This document shows, in pieces, positions 10,430 through 21,011 of a stretch of 64,000 bases of DNA. The stretch comes from Pyrenophora tritici-repentis. Lineage: Eukaryota; Ascomycota; Dothideomycetes; Pleosporales; Pleosporaceae. The position numbers and the translations under genes are program-made. Location: contig NC_089390.1 in assembly GCF_003171515.1 (NCBI RefSeq), positions 9,304,274 to 9,368,273 on the forward strand. Reading direction: 5' to 3'. The notes beneath the pieces were generated by a model, which did not search any database, had not been told where the DNA came from, and was given only the letters and a program-made list of their open reading frames with translations. Every line of letters starts with the position of its first letter. The first letter of the stretch is position 1.

Positions 10430-11534
10430 ATACTATTGCATCGGTAGGCTTATTAGCATCGTAACGGCGTTTTTTTTTCTATAGGCATTTATCAATTATT
10501 TTTCGAGCGAGAGAAATCATGTGTGTAAGATCCTCTGGGAGAGAAGGAGATATATCCCCTCCTCTATTCATTTCACTGCTAAAAAAGTTCAAAGCATATT
10601 AATAGAGAGTGTAGTTGTCATGGGTATATGTATGTCTACAATCTATCATCGTCATGTATATCTGTTGATACGGCTAAGGTATCGGAATCACCTTCGTTGC
10701 AACGAGTTGAAATGATTGTGATTGTTCTTGTTGTTCTATGGAGGTGGAGGGAGGTCGGCAGTAAGGCAGCAGCTAGAGCTCGGACCACACGGCTTAGTCA
10801 GCCGTGTAATCCAAGCTCGTGCATGCAGCAACCAGCTGCCTTATCTACCGCAGGTTCGATTCCCAACAATATCTATAAGCTATTATTATCGTATCGATAC
10901 ATTTAATCCGTTCTTTATATTTGCAGCGCACTTGTTTGTGCGATTGGTCTTTACTCTACTTATTTTCCAACTTCTACATATAGCCCCGTATCCAGAGGTA
11001 CCATGCCACGCGATTCATGTGTCAGACGACTACATGTACTAGATGCCAAGACTACTCACGTGATAGTTTTATAATGCATCTGTACACGGATGGAAATGAT
11101 GAGTACTAGAGACATACCTAATCAGCGATTATTCCAGAACCTTAGCCTATGTTTACATACTGTATACCTACTATCACATAGCAACCCCGCGCTCGCATCC
11201 GTCCCAAGTTCATACTTCATTGTGCCTTCATCGGTATGCGACAAACCTGCCTCAAGCATGGAAATTGTATTATCCTAACACTTGACTAGTCTACTAGTCC
11301 TCGTTACACGAATTCACCTCGTCCCCATCCCCATCGTCGTCCTCTACACCCCTAGCCTACCCCCTGCACCTAGTGTTGCAGTACAATGCAGTCAATTAAA
11401 GTGTAACCGCGCGAGGCAGTCATCAGAGTATATTGTGTTCTGTTGTTGTTGTGCTGTCATGGCCACCTTATATGTAGCCATAATTAGGGTCTATTTACAT
11501 GACGTATCTCTGATGCTGGTGAGGGGAGAAGGTG
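10430..11534. other. Gene-free AT-rich stretch
   Basis: 3' flank of the Clr2-like gene followed by about 1 kb with no supportable gene. A segment near 10840-10870 looks like a tRNA T-arm but does not fold into a tRNA. Confidence 0.5.
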
Positions 11535-11696
11535 CACAGTCCGCAACAATCAATTAAGTGGGTCCTAGAAGGTTCAGATTGGATTGATTGATTACCGCTT
11601 TAAGCCTAGTAGTTACCTATAGGAGTTTAAGCCCTACCTAGATAGGTAAGTGGGTCTAGGAGAGTGACCGGATTGAATTGATTGTTGCGGAGTCTA
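11535..11696. mobile_element. MITE (hAT-type), copy 1, 162 bp
   Basis: Terminal inverted repeats share CCGCAACAATCAATT, with the outermost bases degenerate. The element is flanked by a perfect 8-bp direct repeat, AGAAGGTG, at 11527-11534 and 11697-11704. The interior is itself partly self-complementary (CCTATAGGAG and CCTACCTAGATAGG segments). There is no coding capacity. The same termini recur at 14041-14168. The 8-bp TSD and CAG-like ends indicate hAT-driven mobility. Confidence 0.85.
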
Positions 11697-11704
11697 AGAA
11701 GGTG

Positions 11705-12006
11705 CTCATGGAGGGGAGGGAGGAGCGCCAGGACAACGCACGTGACATGCGCAATACCCTTGCCTCACAAACCGCAACACCTAGTCTCAAACAAAGACCG
11801 CCCTCAGCTTCTCTCGCCCCCCACTTAACGAAGCCGATGCGATAAAATGAATAAAACAGTTTTAAACACTATTTTGGTGGTATTGTTGGTGTGGAACGTG
11901 TCTTGGAGAACAGAGTAGACGCGGCGTCGCGGGCTTTTGCTCGATCGCACTTCTTCATCGGAGCTTTGGTTGGGGTTTGGGGAGCGGAGGGTGACGGAGT
12001 GCTGAT
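11705..12006. other. Intergenic between MITE and hAT nest
   Basis: About 300 bp of apparently single-copy sequence. Its last 8 bases (11999-12006, GTGCTGAT) are the left target duplication of the hAT element. Confidence 0.6.
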
Positions 12007-12798
12007 CAGACTTGTCAACAAACAGGAGTCCTGATTGATCCTGATTGATTCCTGACGTTTTATTCAATCAAATCAGGTCAATCAGACTCAAGCGTATTTT
12101 GCAAGCAAAACAGGATCAAGCTCTCTTCCTGATTGAAAATGGGAAAACTTTTTCGGACAACCCCATCTACTATTCGGACAACCCCAAAAGTTCAGATGAG
12201 ACGAAAGATCAGACGACTAAAATAAGCCGTGAAAAACATCTACAGTAATCGACACCTGTAAATTTATTACCCAATTAGGCAATTTCTTTCTAATAGTTCT
12301 CAGAGGTTGCAGTGTCTGCCAGAAGCTAACGTTTACGCGAGAGTTACGCGAGGCGCTACCCTAGTATCTTGTAGGTCGATAACTACTGTTAATATTGAAA
12401 TCTTTCGTTGTTTGGGTGCTTTCCAAGGTCTCCTTTTGACGATGTCGCTTTTTGATGGGGGACGCTGCGGCGTCCGTGCGCACCACCGCAGAAGTGCCAA
12501 GATCAGGGTCTAACAGCCGAACACCAAAATCTATTAAGACCTCTAAGTTTTGAGCCCTAGGTGCAACCCTAACATCGACCTGTCGCAGCACTTTTATCGT
12601 TCGGTAATTACGAAATAGGATCCCGCGATTCTAAAACACTAAAAATCTCCTAGATCTAATTTGTAGTTGTGTGGAAACAATTCATCGCAATATTGTGGCT
12701 TCTCCCCACCCGCTTAGGTGGGGTCGGCTCTCCGATCGCGACTACCCCACGAACAACAACAAATGCGTTGATCCCTCTACCTATTTAAAACCTTAAAA

Positions 12799-15290
12799 AT
12801 GACCGAAAACGAGCCTTCCGATAGTGAGATTAATGCCTACGCGACAACATGGGATCCTGACCGCGAAGACCTTCGTTAGGTACCACCTAGAGCTGCTCTT
12901 CCCGCCCTTATTAACCTCCCAACCCATACTAAAGCTGTTCAGGAAGTAAATCGCCTTTTAATAAACACAGGATTCGCTATTAGCATTAGGACCCCGCTCT
13001 ACACAAAGCCCTTAAGGGCAAATCTAGTAAGGACAGTTCGTGGAGCTATATTGCGGTGTGCACAAGGTAGAACGTATAGCTCGACTAGTAGCAACAAGCG
13101 GAAACAGAGCTCTAGAATAACTGCCTGTGAGTAGAAAGGACGCATAAGGTAGGTAGAAGCTAAAGGAGCTTCTAGAGCTTCTAGATGGCAATTCACTACG
13201 GAAGATAGGCGTCACAACTATCCTACTGCTAGTGTACTTGCTTTGCCGCAGTTCTAGAAGCGCGATGAAGCTTTACTAGAGCGCATTAAGGGCGCGAAGA
13301 GCAATCGCGACTTAGCTATAAAGATACTAAGAAAGGAACGTTCGGCGGGAGCTAATATAACACGCTTAGATGTATTAAATAAGTTAGCGAAGCTCCGCCG
13401 CGAGGAGCTTAGTGGCCGTACACGTATTCAAGCGCTGGCTGAGTTCCTCTCAACATACTCTTGTGATGACAGCGGTAACGAGGATACTAAGTTCTAGCAT
13501 AAGATAACCTAGGATGATTAAGGTCGTGCCCGTATTATTTTCTTTGCTTACCTACGCGCCTTTGAGCTTATTAAGTGTAACCTAGACGTTGTTGAGATTA
13601 ATGCTACGTACAAAACGAACGCCTTTAACATGCCGCTGGTTCATATTGTGGGTATCACTTGCTGGGCAACAACGTACGACATTGCGTACGCCTTCATCCT
13701 AAATGAAGCTGCGGAGACCTACCTAGAGGTCGTACAATACCTAAAGGAGCTCTTCGACTACCTTAGCGTCTCCCTAAAGTGTTTCTTGACTAATCACGAT
13801 AGGTCTCTTAAAGCTAGGTTATCCGTTATCTTTCTAGGCATCCCGCAGCGTCGCTGTATTTAGCATATATATCAAAACGTCTAAACTGAAGCTGTAAAAG
13901 CTTGGGACGTTCGGAGGGTTGCTACAGCGGAGGAGAAGGACGTTATTGAGAAAGCTAGGCTTGATTTTATCTAGGTTTGGCAGAGCTTAGTATCCTGCCC
14001 TACCGAAGATGCCTTTTAGGCTTTAAAGGAGCAGATTTAGCAGACTCCGCAACAATCAATCGATTGACATGATTGATTCCTATATAGGTTAAAGAATTAC
14101 TTCATTAGGCAGCCTTTAACCTAGATAGGAATCAATCATGCCGATCCGATTGATTGTTGCGGAGTCTGAGATTTAGGAGAGCTATGCTGGCTTTCTAGCG
14201 CTTCTGCAGTACCTAAAAGCTCACTAGTTGCCCTATTACCACGAATAGGCAAAGTGTATATGTAAGTTCTTTCCTAACTTTAGCTAGAAAGCCACCTCTC
14301 GCGTTGAAGGAGCTTATCGCTAGCTAAAGCTTGCCCTTACTTCCTAGAAAGCTGGCCACATTTACGACGTCGTTTTGGACATCCATTAATTAGTGCTTAT
14401 ACAGCGAAATGAGCATAACGGACACCTACAACTAGATAAAGCTAGGCATGCAACTAACTGCCTCCTGCTCGAGTTTGCACGCCTTTATTAAAAGGTAAGC
14501 CACTAAGGCCTCCGTAAGCTGAAGGAGCAGTTACTGCTAGCTAAGGATGAGCGTTATAACGAGCTTAAGGAGTGTTTAGGCGCTTTCTCTATAAAGTTTG
14601 GGCTGCCTTGTAAGCATACACTTCACCGTCAACTCAACGAACCTGGGGGACTCGTTATTGATCTAAAGGATATTCACTAACACTGGTGGTATCACCCGCC
14701 GCGCGCACGCGGTGAGGAGGTGCAAGACGAACGATATATACTTGATCCTGAAAAGATAAGGCCTAAAGGACGCCCACAGGGTTCTACAACAGTCACCTTG
14801 CCTTCAACACAAGTCTCTCAAAGCCTCCACAGACGCTAACCTTAACGTTAACCCCAAGAAAAGACGAGGAACGAACACGTACAAGCTACCTAGTAAACCT
14901 AGCAAGCTAAGGAAGCTTCTGACAACGATATAGAGCCTCGCCGAGGCAACTAACGTTGTTAGCTAACCTAGAAGGTCCTAGAGAACATGCAGGACCTAGT
15001 TGAGATATCCTCTGCCGAAGAAAGCAGTTCTGACGATAAGGTAATCGTCTAGGAGGTTTTAGTTACCCGTACAGCTAAGAGGGTCGTTAGGAAGGTTACT
15101 AAGAAGCCAACAGCTAATAATCGTATCCTTGGTGTACTTGAAAAGGTTCTAGCAAACTAGGCGGAGCTTTCTAAGCGTCTCTAGGCTATAGAGAAGCCTC
15201 AACAGGTTTATGATGACTTTATTAACATTAACAGCATCGATATTGACTAGGATTCACCCCCTAAACAACCTAGGAAGAAGCGCAAAGCTC
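12799..15290 (+). pseudogene. MULE transposase, RIP-like decayed and interrupted by a MITE
   Basis: One reading frame from ATG 12799 continues to the MITE at 14041 with no frameshift but many stops, chiefly TAG and some TAA, at places where Gln or Trp would be expected. The N-terminal part looks like a FAR1/WRKY-type DNA-binding fold (RCAQGRTYSS near 13060, then a WQFTTEDRRHNYP Cys/His remnant near 13185). The MULE DDE core is at 13560-13860 (EINATYKTNAFNMPLVHIVG, then a GITC...AYAFI segment). A SWIM-type zinc motif, FGLPCKHTLHRQL, lies near 14595-14635. The MITE adds 136 bp and shifts the frame. Not functional. Confidence 0.82.
14041..14168. mobile_element. MITE (hAT-type), copy 2, 128 bp, inside MULE transposase
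   Basis: Perfect terminal inverted repeats begin CAGACTCCGCAACAATCAAT. An 8-bp duplication, AGATTTAG, sits at 14033-14040 and 14169-14176. The interior contains complementary CCTATATAGG and CCTAGATAGG-type arms, so the whole can fold back. It has the same family termini as the element at 11535-11696. It inserted into the MULE coding region. Confidence 0.93.
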
Positions 15291-15357
15291 TATAACCTAA
15301 GAAACCTTTAATTCACCCCTCTAAAAAGACGTCGAAATAGTAGTTAAGAAGACTAAT

Positions 15358-15546
15358 TGTCAGATTTTTATGGATGGGATCAAGTGTGTATTCTCTGTGT
15401 CTGTCTACGGCTCTGTCTGTGGGAGGTGGCCTCGCCTCGGGCTTGGCAGTGCTAAGTCCCGGCGCTAGCCCTGGTTTGGGGGTCTCATGTCCTTCCCCAA
15501 CCACCATCGGCTCGATCATGGAGCAAAACCTCGCCTCAATCTGACA
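15358..15546 (-). repeat. 3' LTR of copia element
   Basis: 189 bp with TG...CA ends; it is the downstream LTR because the element reads on the minus strand. One difference from the other LTR. Its termini resemble those of the solo LTR at 27741-27956. Confidence 0.93.
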
Positions 15547-15612
15547 CACCCCCTCAGCTCGGCGCTCCTCGGCAGCCTGAGGTGGAGTGGTCTTTGCGAC
15601 ATTCATACCGGA

Positions 15613-17936
15613 CTATATAACAAGACTTTCCATCTTCTCCAGAATTTCCTCTGGATCTGCTTCCTCTACGTCTCGTTCCTTCACTTCAACCAGTCCGACC
15701 TGCGTCAAGAACTGGGGCCAGTTGTTGGCAGGCAGGGTCTTCGTGAAACCATCGGCGAGCATTTCGCCAGACGGTACATACACGACTCTGATAGACTTTC
15801 GCTTTGCCTCTTGCCTCAGCCAGTGATTGTGGATGTCCACGTGACGGAGTTTCGTCGTCAGCTGAGAGATCTCCTCGTTGATCAGCCGGATCGTCTGCGT
15901 ATTATCGCACTGTATCGTAATTGTCTTCTCCGTCAACTCTACCCGAAGCTCCTCTAGCAGCATCCGCACAAACATGGACTCCTTAGCCACTTGCGATAGC
16001 GCGAGGAGTTCTGCTTCGGTCGTAGATGTCGTGATGGTATCTTGTTTGTTCGCCCTCCATGCGATCAGTCCTCCAAATAGCTTGATAACGTACCCTTGGG
16101 AGCTCTTGCGATCCGCGGTGTTGTCCGCAAAGGATGCATCGCTAGCTACTACCAATTGGTCGTCTCCTCCGAATGATAAGGATAGAAGCTTGGTTGACTC
16201 CAGGTACAACAGCACTCGGTCAGCGGCTTCTTGATGTAGTGGACCAGGGTTTGTGAGGAACCGGGCGAGTCGTGATACTGGGAATGCGACATCGGGTCGG
16301 GTGTTGACGGCGGCGAAGAGTAACGATCCAATCTTGCGTTGATACAAGTTAATCTCTCCAGGAGTCGCCAAACCCTCACGTGCAACTAGTTCGACTCTAG
16401 CCATTGGTGTGTTGTGTCGTTGGTCCTTGTTCGTTGCCAGCCGTGCAATCTTCTCAACATAAGCTTTCTGTGACAGCCAGATCTTTCGCTTCTCTCGGTC
16501 CCGTATAACTTCTACTCCTAAAAACCACTGCAAATCCTTTCCTCCGGTCAGGTTGTATCGCTGTTTCAGTTCCTCTTCCACTTTCCGAGCTACTTCCGCG
16601 TGCCGTTTCGAAGAGGCAAGGATAATGTCATCAACATAAAAGAAGGTGAACACTCCGTCTCGGATCATGCAGCAAGGTTCGTGGGGAACTGGCGAGAACC
16701 CGATTTCTAGAAGGAAGGCAGTGAAGTGTCTTTGCCAGAGCAATGGCGAGATCCGTAGGCCGTACAGCGCTTTGTTTAGTTGCAGTATTGTTCCCTGCTT
16801 CCTGTATCCTGGGGGCATCCGCATGTACACTGTTCGATCAATATCTGCGTTGACGAAGGCGTTCGATACGTCGTATTGCTTCAGCTCTAGGTCAAACCGG
16901 GCCGCAATCGACACTAGCATCCGAAACGATCTTCCGGCCAGTGTAGCAGCGTAGGTTTCTTGTGCGGTGACATTTCGTTGCTGGTCTCCACGCACTACCA
17001 ATCGCGCCTTACACTTCTGGAATCGATGGTGCTTGTCAAATTTGTAGGTGTATACCCACATTGAGTCCAGTACCTGCTGGTCGGTCTTCCGAGCCGTCTT
17101 CGCCGGGACCTCTGACCAGGATCTGGTTTCCTTGTGGCTATGGAGATGTGTAATCTCAGCCTCTTTGAAAAAATAGAACAACTCGTGATCCTCTCGCAGG
17201 CCGTTCGCTTGGGGAGGCGGTGGCAGCTGGCTGCGATGAGGCTTCTTGCCGTTTCGCATCATACGCTCAAGCTTTGCCTTGTCCAGTCGCTCTCCTGCCA
17301 AGTTTTGAACGTTTCCTGCCTTGGTGCCTGCCATAAAGGCGGCTGCCCATGGCTCCTTCAACATCCTGTGTTCCGGATGGAGGATACCACTCGCGAGACC
17401 TTGTTTGCCGTAGCTAGTGTCAAGACCTTGTTTCCCGTAGGCAGTCTCTTCGGATTGTAGGCCGTAGCCTCCGGCATCGCATTGTTCGCGTGGAACGCCT
17501 GCGGATAGACCATGTTCGCGCTGTGCGCCAGTCTGTACACCATGTTCGCCGTAGCTAGTGTCAAGACCTTGTTTCCCGTAGGCAGTCTCTTCGGATTGTA
17601 GGCCGTAGCCTCCGGCATCGCATTGTTCGCGTGGAACGCCTGCGGATAGACCATGTTCGCGCTGTGCGCCAGTCTGTACACCATGTTCGCCGTAGCTAGT
17701 GTCAAGACCTTGTTTCCCGTAGGCAGTCTCTTCGGATTGTAGGCCGTAGCCTCCGGTATCATCGTCCCTGAAGGGGTGTTCCACATTAGTTAGCATTTGA
17801 GCAAGCAGTGCTGCCGGTGGGGGCGTATGTGGTGGCGTCGGATAAGGTACTACCTTCCTTCCCGCCTCATCATACTCGAGCCGCCCATTTTCCGGCGCTC
17901 TAGCAATGGTCTCATCTTCGTAGAAAGTTCCAAGTT
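15613..17936 (-). CDS. Copia Pol, reverse transcriptase-RNase H part
   Basis: A continuous frame from about 17936; the first ATG within it is at 17796. A Pro-rich linker and a repeated Gly/Gln/Glu segment (17409-17763) precede the RT. RT motifs are present: KARLVVRGD, YDVSNAFVNADI near 16865, and the catalytic YVDDIILASS near 16620. RNase H follows with ASDASFADN, DRKSSQGYV and TTEAELLALS near 16000-16150, and the frame ends at 15613, just before the 3' LTR. No internal stops. It needs the upstream frames to be read as one Pol polyprotein. Confidence 0.88.
17409..17763 (-). repeat. 141-bp in-frame tandem repeat within copia Pol
   Basis: Copies at 17456-17596 and 17597-17737 look identical, with partial copies on both sides. 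The period is 141 bp, or 47 residues, so the frame is kept. Each unit encodes a Gly/Gln/Glu-rich peptide beginning GGYGLQSEETAYGKQGLDTS. It lies in the linker between integrase and RT. Confidence 0.93.
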
Positions 17937-19483
17937 CTTCCCGTGTGGGATTTGGTCCAGGGGCAGTTCAATAGTTCGAATCCATGCTGCTATCTCCTCT
18001 GTAGTGCTATGCATAAGATTGTCCATAACCTCTTTATGCTCTCCACTATATACGACTTCCTCGTCGAATACAACGTCGCGAGTGCTAATGACCTTGCCTA
18101 TAGATGGTACCCAAATTCGGAATATGTTCGTCGAACGGTAACCAACTAAGTACCCTATCCAGGCTTTCGGGTCAAATCTCTGTAGACGTCCTTTTCCTCG
18201 CTTCGTGTCATCCGTCATCGCAAATGCCTTACAGCCGTACGCTCGTAAATGCGACAGGTTGGGCTTGCGTGGTGATGTAACAACTCCATTCTGGAAAGCG
18301 ATTGCCGTGAAGAACATCTCGTATGGAGATCTCCAGCGGTTCTGATATTTCGGCGTCCTGTTGTGTAGGTAGACGGCGGTCCGGGCGATTTCCGGCCATT
18401 GGTCCCACGGCAGATGTGCATCGAGTCGCATTGCTCGACCCTTTTCTTTTACCACACCCCCTGAGCGTTCGGCTCCTCCGTTTTGCGCTTGCGTATCGGG
18501 GCGGAAGGCTCGAGTACTATACCTCTTGTTCTGCACCATCTGGCGACCTCTGGCTTCACGGAAAATATCTCGTTGTCCGTCTCAATAACCTTTACCGTTA
18601 TACCAAATTGATTCATCATAAAGGTGACGAACATCTTAAGGCTTTTAAGGATGACTCTTGCCGTTCGGTTGTCACTAAGATAGAAATCCCATATGTATCC
18701 CGTAACGCGGCAGTTAATAAGCATCTGACTCTTCTCCTTGGTCGTACTTTCTGCTTCGTAGTCGTGAAAGTCGATCGCAACTCGCTCTCCCGGACCTTCT
18801 AAAATAGTCCGGGGCGTCCGTCGTATCATTCGCTTCGACTTTGATATCCCACAGGCATCGCATTTCACTGTGGGGACCCCGACGATCTTCACCCCCTCAG
18901 ATTGGTTCACTAGGTGTTCTAGGGCGTCGGATCCAGGGTGGCCAAGTCTCTTGTGCCAGACTATAGCCTCAGCTCGTTTTCGTACGGCTGTCCTGCGCGT
19001 TGGCTGCTGCGTTGAAAACGCTGCTCGCGCCTCAGCGTCATTGAGTTCCAGTATCCATTGTCCGTACTTCTCGTGTAGTACTGCCAGTTCGCTATCGTCG
19101 GACCGTCGGAGGATTGTTGGGTCGGATTTGGTGTCCCACCAAAGACCTTGCCGGCGGAGTATCCGGAAGGAGACAAGACTGCAGTGTAGGTCAGGGCAGT
19201 AGGCGACGTTCTCGAGGTAGAGGAGACGGTGACCGTCTGCGCTATCTACTCTCAGAGTAACTGAACCGTATGCCTTAATCCACACCCTTGTATTGCCTGC
19301 CCAGAGGAAGTCTCCTGTCATAGGCGGTCGAATATTCGTGAATCGTCCGAGGTCGTTGCCGACGTGTATAGTGGTTCCGGAGTCCATTATGTAAGAGCGT
19401 TGAAGTGGGTACTTAGATTCCTTTGCCATAAATGATGAGGCACAGATTATAAGGTTGATCTGGCCTATGTTCCGGCCTTCTGG
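17937..19483 (-). pseudogene. Copia Pol, protease-integrase part (frameshifted)
   Basis: In phase with Gag, the frame resumes after the TGA and gives the aspartic protease motif MDSGTTIHV near 19385. The integrase HHCC finger follows (HKRLGHPG and CDACGISKSK, near 18930-18840), then the first core Asp in VAIDFHDYE and the second in IETDNE near 18570. The frame then breaks around 18495. Coding continues in a second frame (GGAERSGGVVKEKGRAMRLD, WPEIARTAVYLHNRTP) until about 17940, where it shifts again. Each break behaves like the loss of one base. Either may be a genuine lesion or an assembly error, given how young the LTRs look. Confidence 0.82.
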
Positions 19484-20683
19484 TCACTCGACAGTATCCT
19501 CTACCGGAGTGCTCTGTGACTTCTTAATCTGGGGTGTCCCTAATTTAGCTCTCTTGGCTCCCCTTATCTCTTGTTCGAGATCAGTGTCGCTATCAATTCG
19601 GTGCTGAGCCATCGTCTTCAGTGTTTCACGTGGCTTCCACCAAACAGGGGCGTTGTGCGGAAACGCGTACCAACAATCCTTTAGTTCGTGCTGTTGGTCG
19701 CATACCTTGCATTGTTTCCTATCCTTGCCCGGTCCGGGAGTCTTTCGGCTTTTGCCGCGACCTCGCTTTCCTGGGGCCTTCTCGGCGGCGTCATCTGCGT
19801 CTTCGCCGTTCAGTTGAGGTCCACTTGCTACAAAGGCGGCCTTCGGGACCTTGTGTTTGATCGGATGCAACAGTGAGGCGTACTCTCGGAACTGTTTAAT
19901 CATCATCCGTACAGTGACACGTGGGTCTTTATTTCCACCGGCCATGAACGCGGTAGTCCATTCTGGTGATGGTTTGAGAACTGCTTTGACGAAATCCTCC
20001 TTGATAAACTCTTCGTCTTGGCATTCAGGTATGCCAAGGGCCTTGCCTTCCGTGATTGCATGGTCCATCTCAGTTAGCCAGGTCTCCCACTGTGCTAACA
20101 ACCTCATCGGTTTTTGGGCCGCGAGGTAACGTTCTCTCGCACGTTTGAGTTCCTCCTTCGTGTCAATCCCAACATTTGCGGCTAAGTTTTCAATCCACTG
20201 CCGATGGGAAAGACCTGCCTTGCAGCAGTTGTAGAAGAGGTGTTGTGACACAGTCTTCCTTATGTGCTCGGTGAGCTTTCCAAGTCCGGTCCGCTCTTGT
20301 TGATATCTCTGGTTAAGTATTTTAAACTCTTCTAGTTGTATTCGGTAATAATCGATATCTTCTTTATAGGACGTCTTCGCGTTCGTCGCGAGGTCCGAGG
20401 GTCGTACCGGTACGTAGGCTGGCGCTTCGGCGCTATCGTCGCCGATCGCTTGGCGATATTGGGTAACGTGCAGATTCGTCGCTGCAGTTGATGGCTGATA
20501 GCTTCCGATAAGTGGAGCTAGTGGTGGTTGTGGTTCTATTAGAGGGATCCCACGTTGCTTTGGATCTACCTTTTCCCACACTTGGTATGCGGCGCATTCC
20601 GCTTGTAGTTGTTGGTACCATTTAGCCCAATTGGTATAATCCGTTAGGATCACTGTTGGATCTCTGTTTGATAGTACAGACAT
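19484..20683 (-). CDS. Copia Gag protein
   Basis: An intact 399-residue frame. The middle holds the alpha-helical Gag region typical of copia elements. A zinc knuckle, CKVCDQQHELKDC, near residues 335-350 has spacing CX2CX3HX4C, one residue shorter than the standard CX4H. It is preceded by a basic GKRGRGKSRK stretch and followed by the WYAFPHNAPVWWKP motif common in fungal copia Gags. The frame ends in a TGA followed by C, and the protease frame continues in the same phase, so the stop alone separates Gag from Pol. That could be a readthrough arrangement or a simple TGG-to-TGA mutation. Confidence 0.88.
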   Translation of the reverse strand: MSVLSNRDPTVILTDYTNWAKWYQQLQAECAAYQVWEKVDPKQRGIPLIEPQPPLAPLIGSYQPSTAATNLHVTQYRQAIGDDSAEAPAYVPVRPSDLATNAKTSYKEDIDYYRIQLEEFKILNQRYQQERTGLGKLTEHIRKTVSQHLFYNCCKAGLSHRQWIENLAANVGIDTKEELKRARERYLAAQKPMRLLAQWETWLTEMDHAITEGKALGIPECQDEEFIKEDFVKAVLKPSPEWTTAFMAGGNKDPRVTVRMMIKQFREYASLLHPIKHKVPKAAFVASGPQLNGEDADDAAEKAPGKRGRGKSRKTPGPGKDRKQCKVCDQQHELKDCWYAFPHNAPVWWKPRETLKTMAQHRIDSDTDLEQEIRGAKRAKLGTPQIKKSQSTPVEDTVE

Positions 20684-20822
20684 CTTGTCGATGAGTTTTG
20701 ATGACTCTTCGGTTCGGCGCTTACGTGTTGTAGCGTGGGGATCGTCGTATTGACGGTATTTGTAGTATAAAGTAACTTTGATTGACTCTTCTGTACTCGG
20801 TACAGGCAGTGAGACTCTTAAT

Positions 20823-21011
20823 TGTCAGATTTTTATGGATCGGATCAAGTGTGTATTCTCTGTGTCTGTCTACGGCTCTGTCTGTGGGAGGTGGCCTCGC
20901 CTCGGGCTTGGCAGTGCTAAGTCCCGGCGCTAGCCCTGGTTTGGGGGTCTCATGTCCTTCCCCAACCACCATCGGCTCGATCATGGAGCAAAACCTCGCC
21001 TCAATCTGACA
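20823..21011 (-). repeat. 5' LTR of copia element
   Basis: 189 bp and the presumed promoter for the minus-strand transcript. It is followed (towards lower coordinates) by about 140 bp of leader before the Gag start at 20683. I did not assign a primer-binding tRNA. Confidence 0.93.

Larger units (their letters stand above)
15358..21011 (-). mobile_element. Ty1/copia LTR retrotransposon inserted in the MULE
   Basis: A complete 5654-bp element on the minus strand. Both LTRs are 189 bp (15358-15546 and 20823-21011), begin TGTCAGAT and end ATCTGACA, and differ at a single base by eye (GATGGGATC against GATCGGATC). The 5-bp duplication CTAAT lies at 15353-15357 and 21012-21016. A purine-rich tract, GCTGAGGGGGTG, abuts the inner edge of the 3' LTR. 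The order Gag, protease, integrase, RT, RNase H identifies copia. Near-identical LTRs mean a recent insertion compared with its decayed hosts. Confidence 0.95.

Noticed and set aside
10780..10870. tRNA-like sequence with GGTTCGATTCCC
   Set aside because: The T-loop consensus is present but no 5-bp T-stem or 7-bp acceptor stem pairs around it, and no anticodon arm could be drawn.
15613..15957. Plus-strand ORFs within the copia element
   Set aside because: They are antisense to RT-RNase H, which has clear motifs on the minus strand.
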